A stretch of 64,000 bases of DNA. It comes from Sva-07 sp963717385 (GTDB lineage: Bacteria; Actinomycetota; Acidimicrobiia; Acidimicrobiales; Ilumatobacteraceae). Both the position numbers and the translations under genes were made by a program. Position 1 is the first letter of the stretch, and each line of letters starts with the position of its first letter. Below, piece after piece: positions 52,910 through 61,409 of this stretch. The notes below the pieces were generated by a model. It worked only from the letters and a program-made list of their open reading frames with translations, made no database searches and was not told the origin of the DNA. The DNA lies in assembly GCA_963717385.1 (NCBI GenBank), contig CAVQWE010000006.1, positions 186,001 through 250,000 of the forward strand, written 5' to 3'.

Positions 52910-54348
52910 GCGAGGGCGGCCCGTTCCGTCGCCTGGTCAACCGCTCCCGCCCGGCGGCACTCGGGTTGCGGCGGCGCATCCTGCTGATCTTCACGCTCGG
53001 CTCATTGCTGCTGTCGGTGTTCCTCGCCACCACCACCTACGGCCTCACTCGATCGAACGTGGTGAACGAACGCATCGACACCGCAATCAACACCTCGCAA
53101 CGCAACGCCCAAGGCGTCGAGCGTGACCTGCGATCGTTGCCTGCTGACGCCGAGGCGGCTCGCGCTTCGTTGACCCGTATCGGTGTGTCCGACTACCTGA
53201 TCCGCTACGACGAGCGTTGGAGCGGCGGCGGCGCCACCTTCCAGGACACCGACGTGCCACCGCCGCTCGAGACGCGGGTGGTCGACGACGGCATCTCGGC
53301 CAGCCAGATCGTTCGCCTCGGCGACGAACTCAGCGTGGTGGTCGGCTGGGACATTCCCGGCATCGGCGCCTACTTCGAGGCCTTCAGCCTCGACGAGGCC
53401 GACTCGACGCTGTCGAGCGTGCGACTCTCGCTCGTGCTCGCCGCAGCGATCACCACCGGGCTGGGTGTACTGCTCGGTGTCTTCTCGGCACGTCGAGCCG
53501 TTCGGCCGGTCGCAACCGCCGCCCAAGCGGCGTCCGCAATCGCCGGCGGACGCCTCGACACGCGGTTGGAGTCCACCGACGACCCCGACTTGCGGGTACT
53601 GACCGACACGTTCAACGACATGGCCGAAGCGCTGCAGCAACGAGTCGAGCGCGACGCTCGTTTCGCATCCGATGTCAGCCACGAGCTGCGATCGCCGCTG
53701 ATGACGTTGTCGGCCACGGTCGAGGTGATGGAGGCGCGCCGCGACGAGCTTCCCGAGCGGTCACGAGCCGCACTCGACCTGCTCTCGAGCGACGTCAAGC
53801 GGTTCCAAGGCCTCGTCGAGGACCTCCTCGAGATCTCACGATTCGATGCAGGCGCCGTCCGACTTCACATGGAAGAACTGCTCGCCGCCGAGTTCGTTCG
53901 ACAAGCCGTCGCCGTCAGCTCACTTCCCGCCACTCCGGTCGCAGTGTCCGAACGCGCAGAACTCGCGCTGATCCGCGGTGACCGGCGACGCCTCGCCCGG
54001 GTGATTGCCAACCTGATCGACAACGCACGCGCGTACGGCGGCGGAGAGCCCGAGGTGTCGATCAGCGTGGTCAACCCCGACGACGAACCGATGTCGCACA
54101 TCCTGATCGTGGTCGAGGATCGCGGCCCTGGTGTGGCCGAGGAAGAACGCGACCTCGTCTTCGAACGTTTCGCACGCGGCGGTGGCGCCGGTCGGCGCAC
54201 CGGCAGCGAAGGCGCTGGACTGGGGTTGTCGCTGGTGGACGAACACGTCCGAATGCACGGTGGCCGCGTGTGGGTCGAGGATCGCCTCGACGGCGAGTCC
54301 GGCGCACGGTTCGTCATCGAGTTGATGGCTTCGGAGCTCGACGAATGA
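52906..54348 (+). CDS. mtrB: Sensor histidine kinase, MtrB-like
   Basis: A 480-residue membrane kinase. A first helix lies near residues 25-45 (ILLIFTLGSLLLSVFLATTT), then an extracytoplasmic sensor of about 125 residues, and a second helix near 170-190. HAMP follows (ARRAVRPVATAAQAASAIAG), then the phosphoacceptor H-box FASDVSHELRSPLMTLSA. ATP-lid motifs are NLIDNARAYGGG, VEDRGPGVAEEERD and GAGLGLSLVDEHV. It overlaps the mtrA-like gene by 4 nt and the lpqB-like gene by 4 nt. Confidence 0.9.
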   Translation: MSEGGPFRRLVNRSRPAALGLRRRILLIFTLGSLLLSVFLATTTYGLTRSNVVNERIDTAINTSQRNAQGVERDLRSLPADAEAARASLTRIGVSDYLIRYDERWSGGGATFQDTDVPPPLETRVVDDGISASQIVRLGDELSVVVGWDIPGIGAYFEAFSLDEADSTLSSVRLSLVLAAAITTGLGVLLGVFSARRAVRPVATAAQAASAIAGGRLDTRLESTDDPDLRVLTDTFNDMAEALQQRVERDARFASDVSHELRSPLMTLSATVEVMEARRDELPERSRAALDLLSSDVKRFQGLVEDLLEISRFDAGAVRLHMEELLAAEFVRQAVAVSSLPATPVAVSERAELALIRGDRRRLARVIANLIDNARAYGGGEPEVSISVVNPDDEPMSHILIVVEDRGPGVAEEERDLVFERFARGGGAGRRTGSEGAGLGLSLVDEHVRMHGGRVWVEDRLDGESGARFVIELMASELDE

Positions 54349-54947
54349 TGCGCTCGCTCGCCCCGGTGGTCCTCGCGCTCGGTCTCCTCAGCGCCTGTTC
54401 GATCCAGCCCGACGCGTCACCCAACGACCTCCCAGCCGAACGCGCCGAGGTGTTCGGCGAGGTCGCGACGGGCGACGAGGCCGCCGGCACCAACCGGATC
54501 TACCTGCTCGCACCAACCGACCCGGAAGAAGCTCAACGGCTTCGTTCCGTGCAACGCGACGTGCGCACGACCCCGTTCGCGGTGCTCTCGTCGCTGTTCG
54601 CCGGGCCGAACGCCGCCGAGCTCGACACCCTGCTCGACACGGCGATCCCTTCCGACGTCGAGCTGCTGGCAGCGCGGCCGGTCGGCCAGGTGCTCACCGT
54701 CGATCTCAACGACGTGTTCGACGAGCTGACCCCCGGAGGTCTCCGTCTCGCCGTTGCGCAGATCGTGTCGACAGCAACCGACATCGAGGGCGTCGAGTCC
54801 GTGCAACTGCGCATCGACGGCGAACCGCGTGTGTGGCCACTCGGCAACGGCGAACTCACCGACCGGCCGCTCACCCGGTTCGACTATCCCGGCCTGGTCG
54901 AATCGAGCCAGCCCTCGTTCCCGGCAATTCCGTCGCCGATCCAGTGA
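54345..54947 (+). CDS. lpqB: LpqB-like lipoprotein with GerMN domain
   Basis: A 200-residue secreted lipoprotein. The signal peptide MRSLAPVVLALGLLSAC ends in a lipobox with Cys18. The remainder is a GerMN-type domain (IYLLAPTDPEEAQRLRSVQR, LLAARPVGQVLTVDLNDVF, AQIVSTATDIEGVESVQLRI). LpqB proteins in mycobacteria are much longer, with an added beta-propeller that is missing here. LpqB modulates MtrB signalling, and the overlap with the kinase gene supports the same role. Confidence 0.8.
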   Translation: MMRSLAPVVLALGLLSACSIQPDASPNDLPAERAEVFGEVATGDEAAGTNRIYLLAPTDPEEAQRLRSVQRDVRTTPFAVLSSLFAGPNAAELDTLLDTAIPSDVELLAARPVGQVLTVDLNDVFDELTPGGLRLAVAQIVSTATDIEGVESVQLRIDGEPRVWPLGNGELTDRPLTRFDYPGLVESSQPSFPAIPSPIQ

Positions 54948-55045
54948 CGCGATCCCGGCTCCTGCAGGCGAATCACGACCGGGCCGGCTCGACGTCGAGC
55001 CAGTTGGTGTTGGACGACAGCAACGTTCGCTGGTAGCACTTGCGC

Positions 55046-55408
55046 ATGGCGTGGGACAGCACTCGACCGGTCCCCTGGAACCGGCTGATCCGTGAATGGT
55101 TGATCTATGCGGCGATCATGTCCGCGGTCTTCCTCATCTTCTTCCGCGGCGACAACGTGCTCGGCGCTGTCGCCGGGGTACTCATCAGTGGGCCGCTGTA
55201 TCTCGGTTTCGGCGCAGTGATGGCCAAGTTCGGCTATCAGCGAACCCGCCTCAAAGATGTCCGCGGCGGCGCAAAACAGGCGGCCGAGGCCGGATCGGAC
55301 TCCACCTCTCCCGCGAGTCCAGATGCTCCCCGAAACAAACCAGCACCCACCAGCCGCACGGCAGGCGGTGCGAATCGGCCCAAGTCGTCGAGCAAGAGGA
55401 AGCGCTGA
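55046..55408 (+). CDS. Small two-helix membrane protein with Lys-rich tail (DUF4229-like)
   Basis: A 120-residue protein with two hydrophobic segments (WLIYAAIMSAVFLIFF and VLGAVAGVLISGPLYLGFGA) and a hydrophilic C-terminus rich in Ser, Pro and Lys ending in SSSKRKR. Topology resembles DUF4229, but this is tentative. A TTG at 55040 is an alternative start. The stop overlaps the glpK start as TGATG. Confidence 0.6.
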   Translation: MAWDSTRPVPWNRLIREWLIYAAIMSAVFLIFFRGDNVLGAVAGVLISGPLYLGFGAVMAKFGYQRTRLKDVRGGAKQAAEAGSDSTSPASPDAPRNKPAPTSRTAGGANRPKSSSKRKR

Positions 55409-56889
55409 TGGACGACCGATGCGTCATCGCGATCGATGCCGGAACCACCGGGGTCCGCAGTCGCGCCGTCTTCACCGACGGGCGTCCTGCCGTTGCTGCC
55501 TATCGCGAGTTCGAGCAGCACTACCCCTCACCCGGTTGGGTCGAGCACGACGCCACCGAGATCTGGGATGTCGCTGCTGACACCTTGCGTCAGGTGATCG
55601 CCGAGGTCGGACAGACCAACGTCGCCGCCATCGGCATCACCAATCAGCGCGAGACCGTGCTGGCCTGGAACCGCTCCACGGGTGAGCCCTACGGCACTGC
55701 GATCGTGTGGCAGGACCGCCGCACCGCCGCACGCTGTGACGAACTGGTGGCAGCAGGCCACCTCCCTCTCGTCAGAGAACGAACCGGGCTGGTGCTCGAC
55801 CCGTACTTCTCGGGGACGAAAGCGGCTTGGCTGCTCGAGCACCGTGACATCCCCGTCGACGACCAACTCGCGATCGGCACCATCGATTCGTGGCTGGTGT
55901 GGAACCTCACCGGCGGTCGGCGCTTCGTCACCGACGTCACCAACGCGAGCCGCACCATGCTGTGCGACATCCGGAGTTGCACGTGGGACCGCGAGCTGTG
56001 CGAGCTGCTCGGTGTGCCGATGCATGCGCTTGCCGAGATCGTGCCGTCGAGCGGACGGATCGGTACCACCGCGCCGGACTGCGGGGTACCCGAGGGATTG
56101 CCCATCAGCGGCATCGCCGGCGATCAGCAGGCCGCGTTGTTCGGCCAGGCGTGCGTGCAGCCGGGCATGGCGAAGAACACCTACGGCACCGGCTCGTTCG
56201 TGCTGCTCAACGTGGGCGCCACCTGCCCACCGCCAACCGACGGAATGCTGACCACTGTGGCCTGGACGCTGGCCGACGGCACCACCACCTACGCGCTCGA
56301 AGGTTCCATCTTCGTCACCGGCGCCGCTGTGCAGTGGCTGCGCGATGGGCTCGAGATCATCGACCACGCAGCCGAGACCGGTCCACTCGCGGAGTCGGTC
56401 GACGACACCGGCGGCGTGTACGTGGTGCCCGCCTTCGCCGGGCTCGGCTCGCCATGGTGGGATCCGTACGCCCGGGGCACGATCGTCGGGATCACCCGTG
56501 GCACAGGACGCGCCGAGATCACCCGGGCGGTGGTCGAGTCGATGGCCTACCAGACCCGCGACGTGGTCGATGCCATGGTGGCGGCGAGCGGAACGCCGGT
56601 CATCGAATTGCGTGTCGACGGCGGCGCGTCGGTGATGGACCTGCTCTGTCAGTTCCAGGCCGACCAACTGGGCGTCGCGGTGCAACGACCAACCGACCAG
56701 GAGACCACCGCTCTGGGCGCCGCCTATCTCGCCGGGCTGGCCGAGGGCGTCTGGGACTCGGTCGACGAGGTGGGCCAGCAGTGGGGGCTCGAGGCCGAGT
56801 TCACCCCGAACGACGATCGCAGCGGTGCCGATGCGCTGCACAGCCAGTGGCTGCGCGCCGTCGAACGCTCACGCAACTGGGCGAAGTGA
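55408..56889 (+). CDS. glpK: Glycerol kinase
   Basis: Phosphorylates glycerol to sn-glycerol 3-phosphate, feeding phospholipid synthesis and glycolysis, 493 residues. The FGGY kinase N-terminal ATP loop is AIDAGTTGVRSRAVF. Glycerol-binding motifs NQRETVLAWNRSTGEPYG and GTIDSWLVWNLTGG are typical, as are GISGIAGDQQAALFG-like segments and YGTGSFVLLNVG. The C-terminal ELRVDGGASVMDLLCQFQAD signature is present. No glpF or glpD lies next to it. Its 3' end overlaps the convergent ACT-domain gene by 21 nt. Confidence 0.93.
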   Translation: MDDRCVIAIDAGTTGVRSRAVFTDGRPAVAAYREFEQHYPSPGWVEHDATEIWDVAADTLRQVIAEVGQTNVAAIGITNQRETVLAWNRSTGEPYGTAIVWQDRRTAARCDELVAAGHLPLVRERTGLVLDPYFSGTKAAWLLEHRDIPVDDQLAIGTIDSWLVWNLTGGRRFVTDVTNASRTMLCDIRSCTWDRELCELLGVPMHALAEIVPSSGRIGTTAPDCGVPEGLPISGIAGDQQAALFGQACVQPGMAKNTYGTGSFVLLNVGATCPPPTDGMLTTVAWTLADGTTTYALEGSIFVTGAAVQWLRDGLEIIDHAAETGPLAESVDDTGGVYVVPAFAGLGSPWWDPYARGTIVGITRGTGRAEITRAVVESMAYQTRDVVDAMVAASGTPVIELRVDGGASVMDLLCQFQADQLGVAVQRPTDQETTALGAAYLAGLAEGVWDSVDEVGQQWGLEAEFTPNDDRSGADALHSQWLRAVERSRNWAK

Positions 56890-57534
56890 CACCAACGCGT
56901 CGGCCAGGCGCAGCAGCAGCGAGAAGCGCACTCGCTCGCGTTCGTGGATCGGGTTCCCCGTTCTCCCTGCGGCAACGGTGAACCCGGAGGTGACCATGTG
57001 ACCCCACAACAGGTCACTCGGCGAAGCATCGTCGAGGCCGTCGAGGTGCTCGCTCCCGGCCAGGAACGCGAGCAACCAGGCGAGATCGGGAGGCGAGCCC
57101 AGCTGCGTCAGCGGCGAACCGTCGCGTAGCACCATGACCCAGTCGGTCTCGGCGAAGCGCTGGACGCCTGCAACCATCACATCGAGGCGCTCGGCCGACG
57201 GGCTCTCGGCGATCGCTGCACCGAGCGCGAGCGCCGACAAGCTGGCATCGGTTCGATCGGGATCGACGACGCGGATGCTCTCGACCGACACTCCGTCGAC
57301 GGCGTCGATCTCCGCAGTGAGCAGCGCCAGCAGGTCATCGTCGGGGAGCAGCACGGTGAGTTCGTCGATCGCGCGTCCACCGCCCTGTTCGAGGATTTCG
57401 ATCGACAACACGTCACCGCGTACCGCCCCGATGCGACTGGCCACCTGGCCGAGCGCGCCTGGACGGTCTGGCATCCAGACGCGTACGACGATCGTGACCA
57501 CGGCCGGCACGGTACAAGCACCGACATGGCCCAT
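56869..57534 (-). CDS. ACT-domain regulatory protein
   Basis: A 221-residue protein with an N-terminal ACT domain (VVRVWMPDRPGALGQVASRI, GAVRGDVLSIEILEQ) and a C-terminal part lacking known motifs. ACT domains bind amino acids or similar small effectors. The family appears to be an actinobacterial protein of unknown role. The ATG at 57534 is chosen; a GTG 12 codons further in is possible. The stop lies inside the end of glpK on the other strand. Confidence 0.72.
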   Translation of the reverse strand: MGHVGACTVPAVVTIVVRVWMPDRPGALGQVASRIGAVRGDVLSIEILEQGGGRAIDELTVLLPDDDLLALLTAEIDAVDGVSVESIRVVDPDRTDASLSALALGAAIAESPSAERLDVMVAGVQRFAETDWVMVLRDGSPLTQLGSPPDLAWLLAFLAGSEHLDGLDDASPSDLLWGHMVTSGFTVAAGRTGNPIHERERVRFSLLLRLADALVSLRPVA

Positions 57535-57584
57535 CGATGACCGCCTCGTGACCATCGTGTTACCAACCCCGAGGGGCCGGCGGC

Positions 57585-58790
57585 TCAGCCCAGCTTGGGC
57601 AGTCCGCGCTTGAGATTGCGGATCGCCTGCTGGATCCGCTTCTCGTTCTCGATCAGCGCGAACCGCACGAAACCCTCGCCACCGGGGCCGAAACCGACAC
57701 CCGGCGACAGTGCCACGTCGGCGTCGCGCACCATCAGCGAACAGAACTCGACCGAGTCCATCTCGGCGTACGGCTCGGGGATCGGCGCCCACACGAACAT
57801 CGATCCGCCAGGCTTGGGAATGTCCCAACCGATACGTCCGAGGCCATCGAGCAACGCATCGCAGCGCGATTCGTAGGTGGCACGGATCTCGTCGGGGAAG
57901 TCTGGGCGTTCGTTGATGGTGACCGTGGCGGCGATCTGCACCGGTTGGAACATGCCGTAGTCGAGGTAGCTCTTCAGCTTGACCAGCGCCTGGACCACTT
58001 CGGCGTTGCCGAGGAGGAACGCGCTGCGCCAACCGGCCATCGAGAAGCTCTTGGTCATCGAGTACAGCTCGACAGCACACTCCTTCGCACCCTCGGCCTG
58101 CAGGATGCTCGGCGGCTGATGACCATCGAAGCCGACATCGGCGTAGGCGAAGTCGTGCACGACGATCATCTCGTGTTCACGACAGAAATCGACGACTCGC
58201 TGCATGAATGCAAGGTCGACGGTGGCGCCGGTGGGGTTGTGCGGGAACGAGATCACGAGCACTCGCGGCTTGGGCCAGCCGACATCCCAAGCGGTCTGCA
58301 GGCTGTCCATGAAATCGTCGGCGAAGTGCTCGCGCTGGTCGGGGTCGGCCAGGAACTTCATCGGCACCTGACGCAGGTCGGCGCCGGCGAACAGCGGGCC
58401 GTAGATGTGGATCGGGTAGCTGGGGCTCGGCACGATCGCCGCGTCGTCGTGATCGAGCAGCACCCACATCAAGTGGCTGAAGCCCTCTTTGGAGCCGATC
58501 GTGTTGGTGATTTCGAGCTCGGGGTCGAGGTCGACATCCCACTTGTTCTTGTAGTAGCCGGCGATTGCTTCGCGCAGTTTCGGCAGGCCCCGGCTGAGCG
58601 AGTAGCGGTGGTTCTTCGGGTTCTGGGCGGCTTCGGCAAGCTTGTCGACAGCGATCTGCGGAGACGGGATGTCGGGATTGCCGAAACCGAGGTCGACGAC
58701 GTCTGCGCCTGCACGGCGTGCCTCGATCTTCAGTCCGTTGATGATCGAGAAGACGTACGGGGGAAGATTTTCGATGCGCCGGAACTCCAT
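57585..58790 (-). CDS. Class I/II aminotransferase (alanine transaminase-like)
   Basis: A PLP enzyme of 401 residues. The N-terminal MEFRRIENLPPYVFSIINGL and VDLGFGNPDIPSP match the AlaC/AlaA-like group. The PLP-Lys lies in ELYSMTKSFSMAGWRSAFLL and the phosphate Asp/Tyr region in VVHDFAYADVGFDG. The C-terminal Arg for the substrate carboxylate is in GEGFVRFALIENEKRI. Alanine transaminase or a related glutamate-dependent reaction is most likely. Of two adjacent ATGs I chose 58790, because TACCCT is then 7 nt upstream. Confidence 0.9.
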   Translation of the reverse strand: MEFRRIENLPPYVFSIINGLKIEARRAGADVVDLGFGNPDIPSPQIAVDKLAEAAQNPKNHRYSLSRGLPKLREAIAGYYKNKWDVDLDPELEITNTIGSKEGFSHLMWVLLDHDDAAIVPSPSYPIHIYGPLFAGADLRQVPMKFLADPDQREHFADDFMDSLQTAWDVGWPKPRVLVISFPHNPTGATVDLAFMQRVVDFCREHEMIVVHDFAYADVGFDGHQPPSILQAEGAKECAVELYSMTKSFSMAGWRSAFLLGNAEVVQALVKLKSYLDYGMFQPVQIAATVTINERPDFPDEIRATYESRCDALLDGLGRIGWDIPKPGGSMFVWAPIPEPYAEMDSVEFCSLMVRDADVALSPGVGFGPGGEGFVRFALIENEKRIQQAIRNLKRGLPKLG

Positions 58791-58797
58791 CATCCGG

Positions 58798-58803
58798 AGG
58801 GTA
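58798..58803 (-). promoter_or_regulatory. -10 hexamer TACCCT, leaderless start of aminotransferase
   Basis: TACCCT on the minus strand lies 7 nt before the ATG at 58790 and 4 nt before the ATG at 58793. The spacing favours the second ATG. Confidence 0.5.
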
Positions 58804-58832
58804 TCTGGCCGCTGTGTGCGATGCTGGCAGCG

Positions 58833-59336
58833 ATGCCCAAGACACCAGCCCCCGATTGCATCCACGTGATCATCGAGATCCCTCGTGGAAGCCGAAACAA
58901 ATACGAGATCGACCACGAGGACGGCAAGGTCTATCTCGACCGCCGCCTGTTCACGGCCACGACCTATCCGGCCGACTACGGGTTCCTCCCAGACACCCTC
59001 GCCGGCGACGGTGACCCGCTCGACGCGCTCGTGCTCCTCGAAGACCCCGTGTACCCAGGGGTCGTCGTCGAGTGCCGGCCGATCGGCGTGCTCTACATGC
59101 ACGACGAGGCCGGCGAGGACGCCAAGTTGATCTGCGTGCCGCCACGCGAGCCCCGCTACGAAAACGTCAACGAGCTGTCCGGACTCCCCAAGCAGTTGGT
59201 CGAAGAGATCGAGCACTTCTTCAACGTCTACAAAGCGCTCGAGCCCGACAAGCACTCGTCCAGTGAGGGTATGGGCGACCGCGCTGCGGCGTGGCGCGAA
59301 ATCCGCCAGGCCCAAGCGAACTACATCCCCCACTGA
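58833..59336 (+). CDS. ppa: Inorganic pyrophosphatase
   Basis: A 167-residue family I soluble pyrophosphatase that hydrolyses PPi and so drives biosynthetic reactions. The active-site residues are in IIEIPRGSRNKYEIDHEDGK, YPADYGFLPDTLAGDGDPLD and DAKLICVPPREPRY. Length is standard for bacterial PPase. The ATG at 58833 gives a usual N-terminus; an ATG at 58821 is four codons upstream. It diverges from the aminotransferase by about 40 nt. Confidence 0.96.
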   Translation: MPKTPAPDCIHVIIEIPRGSRNKYEIDHEDGKVYLDRRLFTATTYPADYGFLPDTLAGDGDPLDALVLLEDPVYPGVVVECRPIGVLYMHDEAGEDAKLICVPPREPRYENVNELSGLPKQLVEEIEHFFNVYKALEPDKHSSSEGMGDRAAAWREIRQAQANYIPH

Positions 59337-59339
59337 CCT

Positions 59340-59378
59340 CGCTCACGGACATCGTCCACGGACGTCGCTCACTGACGT
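59340..59378. repeat. Three 13-bp tandem repeats in ppa/glucokinase gap
   Basis: CGCTCACGGACAT, CGTCCACGGACGT and CGCTCACTGACGT follow one another, in the convergent 58-bp gap just after the ppa stop. Two GACGTC palindromes flank a 7-nt loop and could form a terminator hairpin. Confidence 0.7.
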
Positions 59379-59394
59379 CGCCGGCTGATTGCTC

Positions 59395-60366
59395 TCACTC
59401 GGCGAGTTCGGGGAGCAGCGCAGCGCCCACGGCGCCGGCGAGCGGTCCCCAGCGAGCGAACTCGATGCGCGGGATCGGTCGCAGGTCGGGCTGATACAGC
59501 AGTTCGCCGTACCAGCGCCGGATCGGATCGAGATACAGATCCGATGCTGCAGCGAGGCCTCCACCGAGCACGAACAACTCGGGATCGAGCACGTTGGTGA
59601 GGTTGGAGAGGCCGAGCGCCACCCAGCGGGCGAAGTCGTCGATCACCGCCAGGGCCTCGACATCGCCATCACGCGCTGCCATCTGGACGTGCTCGCCGCG
59701 CACTGCCTGCGGATCACCGCCTGCGTGACGTACCACATCGTCGAGCCGATGCCCCGTGGCAGCCTCACGCGCCAACATCGCCAGCCCCGACCCTGACGCA
59801 TACCGCTCCCAGCACCCGCGGCGACCGCACGGGCACTGCGGCCCCGACGGGTCGATCACCATGTGGCCGAACTCGCCGGCGAAGCCGTGCGCACCACGCT
59901 GCAACGCGCCATGGGCAACGACGCCCCCACCGATCCCGGTGCCGAGCGTGACCAGCATCATGTCGGTGCTTGCGGCGCCAGCGCCGAGCAACCACTCAGC
60001 GACCGTCGCACACGTCGCGTCGTTGTCGACGTGCACCAACGAGCCGAGCCGGTCGGAGAGCATCTCGGCGATCGCGAAGTCGGCGACGCCGTCGAGGTTC
60101 GGTGCTGCACGCAACACGCCCTCACGCGTGACCAGCCCGGGCACGCCGACGCCCAGGCTGGCGTCGGAGCCGACCTCGTCGACCAACTCGATGAGCACAT
60201 CGACCAGAGAATCGAGGCTGTTGTGTCCTCTCGGGGTCGGCCGCTGGGCCGTCTCGACCACGTGACCAGCGGAATCGAGCACCACCGCCTGTGCTTTGGT
60301 TCCGCCGACGTCGATCCCGACACGTCGGGACGCCGCTGCCGCTCCCAGCCCTGCGGGCGGGCTCAC
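59395..60366 (-). CDS. ROK family glucokinase
   Basis: A 323-residue sugar kinase with intact motifs. The phosphate loop is GIDVGGTKAQAVVLD, the catalytic base lies in LVHVDNDATCATVAEW, GTGIGGGVV is the adenosine/phosphate region, and the zinc motif is CPCGRRGCWERYASG preceded by GEFGHMVID. This set is typical of actinobacterial glucokinase (ppgk-independent GlkA type). The GTG start overlaps the upstream SRPBCC stop as GTGA. Confidence 0.9.
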   Translation of the reverse strand: MSPPAGLGAAAASRRVGIDVGGTKAQAVVLDSAGHVVETAQRPTPRGHNSLDSLVDVLIELVDEVGSDASLGVGVPGLVTREGVLRAAPNLDGVADFAIAEMLSDRLGSLVHVDNDATCATVAEWLLGAGAASTDMMLVTLGTGIGGGVVAHGALQRGAHGFAGEFGHMVIDPSGPQCPCGRRGCWERYASGSGLAMLAREAATGHRLDDVVRHAGGDPQAVRGEHVQMAARDGDVEALAVIDDFARWVALGLSNLTNVLDPELFVLGGGLAAASDLYLDPIRRWYGELLYQPDLRPIPRIEFARWGPLAGAVGAALLPELAE

Positions 60367-60797
60367 GCCTCGGCGCGAACTTTCAGTTCACGCACCGTGT
60401 TGAGGATCCGGACCTCGGCTCGCCGCTTCAGGAACCCTGGAAGCGGGATCGCCAAGTCGATCTGGAGGTCGTAGCGCACCAGGGTGCGGGTCTCGCCATC
60501 AGGATCGAACCGCCACACCCCGTCGATCGAACGCTGGATGTCACCGCTGAGCATCGACCAACCCATCTCGTTCGGGGCGTTGGTGTAGTCGTACTTGAGC
60601 GTGTAGTGCGTGCTGCGGCCGAGCGCTGACGCACGGAACTCCACCTCGAGCGGCCGACCCTCGTCGTCGGTGGCGCGGATGTTGACGTCTTTGATGTCGT
60701 GTGCCCACATCGGGTAGCTCTCGAGATCGATCGCGATCTGCCAGACCCGCTCGTGGGGAGCGTCGATGGTGATGATCTCGGTCGCAGTCTCAGCCAT
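60363..60797 (-). CDS. SRPBCC (START/polyketide cyclase-like) protein
   Basis: A 144-residue protein of the SRPBCC lipid- or small-ligand-binding fold. It starts MAETATEIITIDAPHERVWQ and has the helix-grip layout with AIDLESYPMWAHDIKDV. The basic C-terminus lies after PGFLKRRAEVRILNTV. The ligand is unknown. It overlaps the glucokinase gene by 4 nt and the membrane protein gene by 8 nt, so the three likely form an operon. Confidence 0.85.
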   Translation of the reverse strand: MAETATEIITIDAPHERVWQIAIDLESYPMWAHDIKDVNIRATDDEGRPLEVEFRASALGRSTHYTLKYDYTNAPNEMGWSMLSGDIQRSIDGVWRFDPDGETRTLVRYDLQIDLAIPLPGFLKRRAEVRILNTVRELKVRAEA

Positions 60798-61335
60798 GAT
60801 CCTCATTCTTGTCGATCGGGGATGCAGAAGTGACGACATCTGCGTCGAGTGCCCGCGGATCGATGTCGGTCCGAGGTGGGAACACGCCGTGGAACGCACA
60901 CCACAGCCCGTTGAGGCCGAGCCCGAACATCGGCACCAGGATGCCGACCGCAAGCGAGGTACCCGGCGAGCCGTCGTCGGCTTCCGATCGCGCCAATGCG
61001 GTGACCAGTGCCACGGTGATCTGAATGACCAGCATCGCCAACATCGTCCAGCGAACCCGTGACGGCGTCGGTTCGCCGAGCAGCAGGTACATCTGCATCA
61101 CGCCGATTTGTTCGGCGCGGCTGCGCTGCACCGCATTCCAGAACGACCAGAGGAACGCGAAGACCCCGACGGCGAACAACGCCATCGCCGTGATCGCACC
61201 GACCCACTGCGCCGTCGTGGAGAACACGACCGCTGCGTACGACGCAGTGGCGGCGAACACCACGGTGCCGATCACGTCGGCCAACACGATCACCTCGCCT
61301 GCTCGCCGGCCGTCGCTCGTCACACCACTGTTCAC
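60790..61335 (-). CDS. Four-helix membrane protein of unknown function
   Basis: About 181 residues, with four hydrophobic segments (VLADVIGTVVFAATASYAAV, ITAMALFAVGVFAFLWSFW, TMLAMLVIQITVALVTALA, LAVGILVPMFGLGLNGLWCA) and an acidic C-terminal tail. The family is not recognised. A GTG at 61335 (VNSGVTSDG) or another at 61362 could start it. It precedes and overlaps the SRPBCC gene. Confidence 0.7.
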   Translation of the reverse strand: MNSGVTSDGRRAGEVIVLADVIGTVVFAATASYAAVVFSTTAQWVGAITAMALFAVGVFAFLWSFWNAVQRSRAEQIGVMQMYLLLGEPTPSRVRWTMLAMLVIQITVALVTALARSEADDGSPGTSLAVGILVPMFGLGLNGLWCAFHGVFPPRTDIDPRALDADVVTSASPIDKNEDHG

Positions 61336-61409
61336 GCCCCGAGTCTGCCAGCGACCACTCACGTTTGCGTGACGGTTCCGGGGTGCGGGTCACCCGGACG
61401 CTCGAACGG

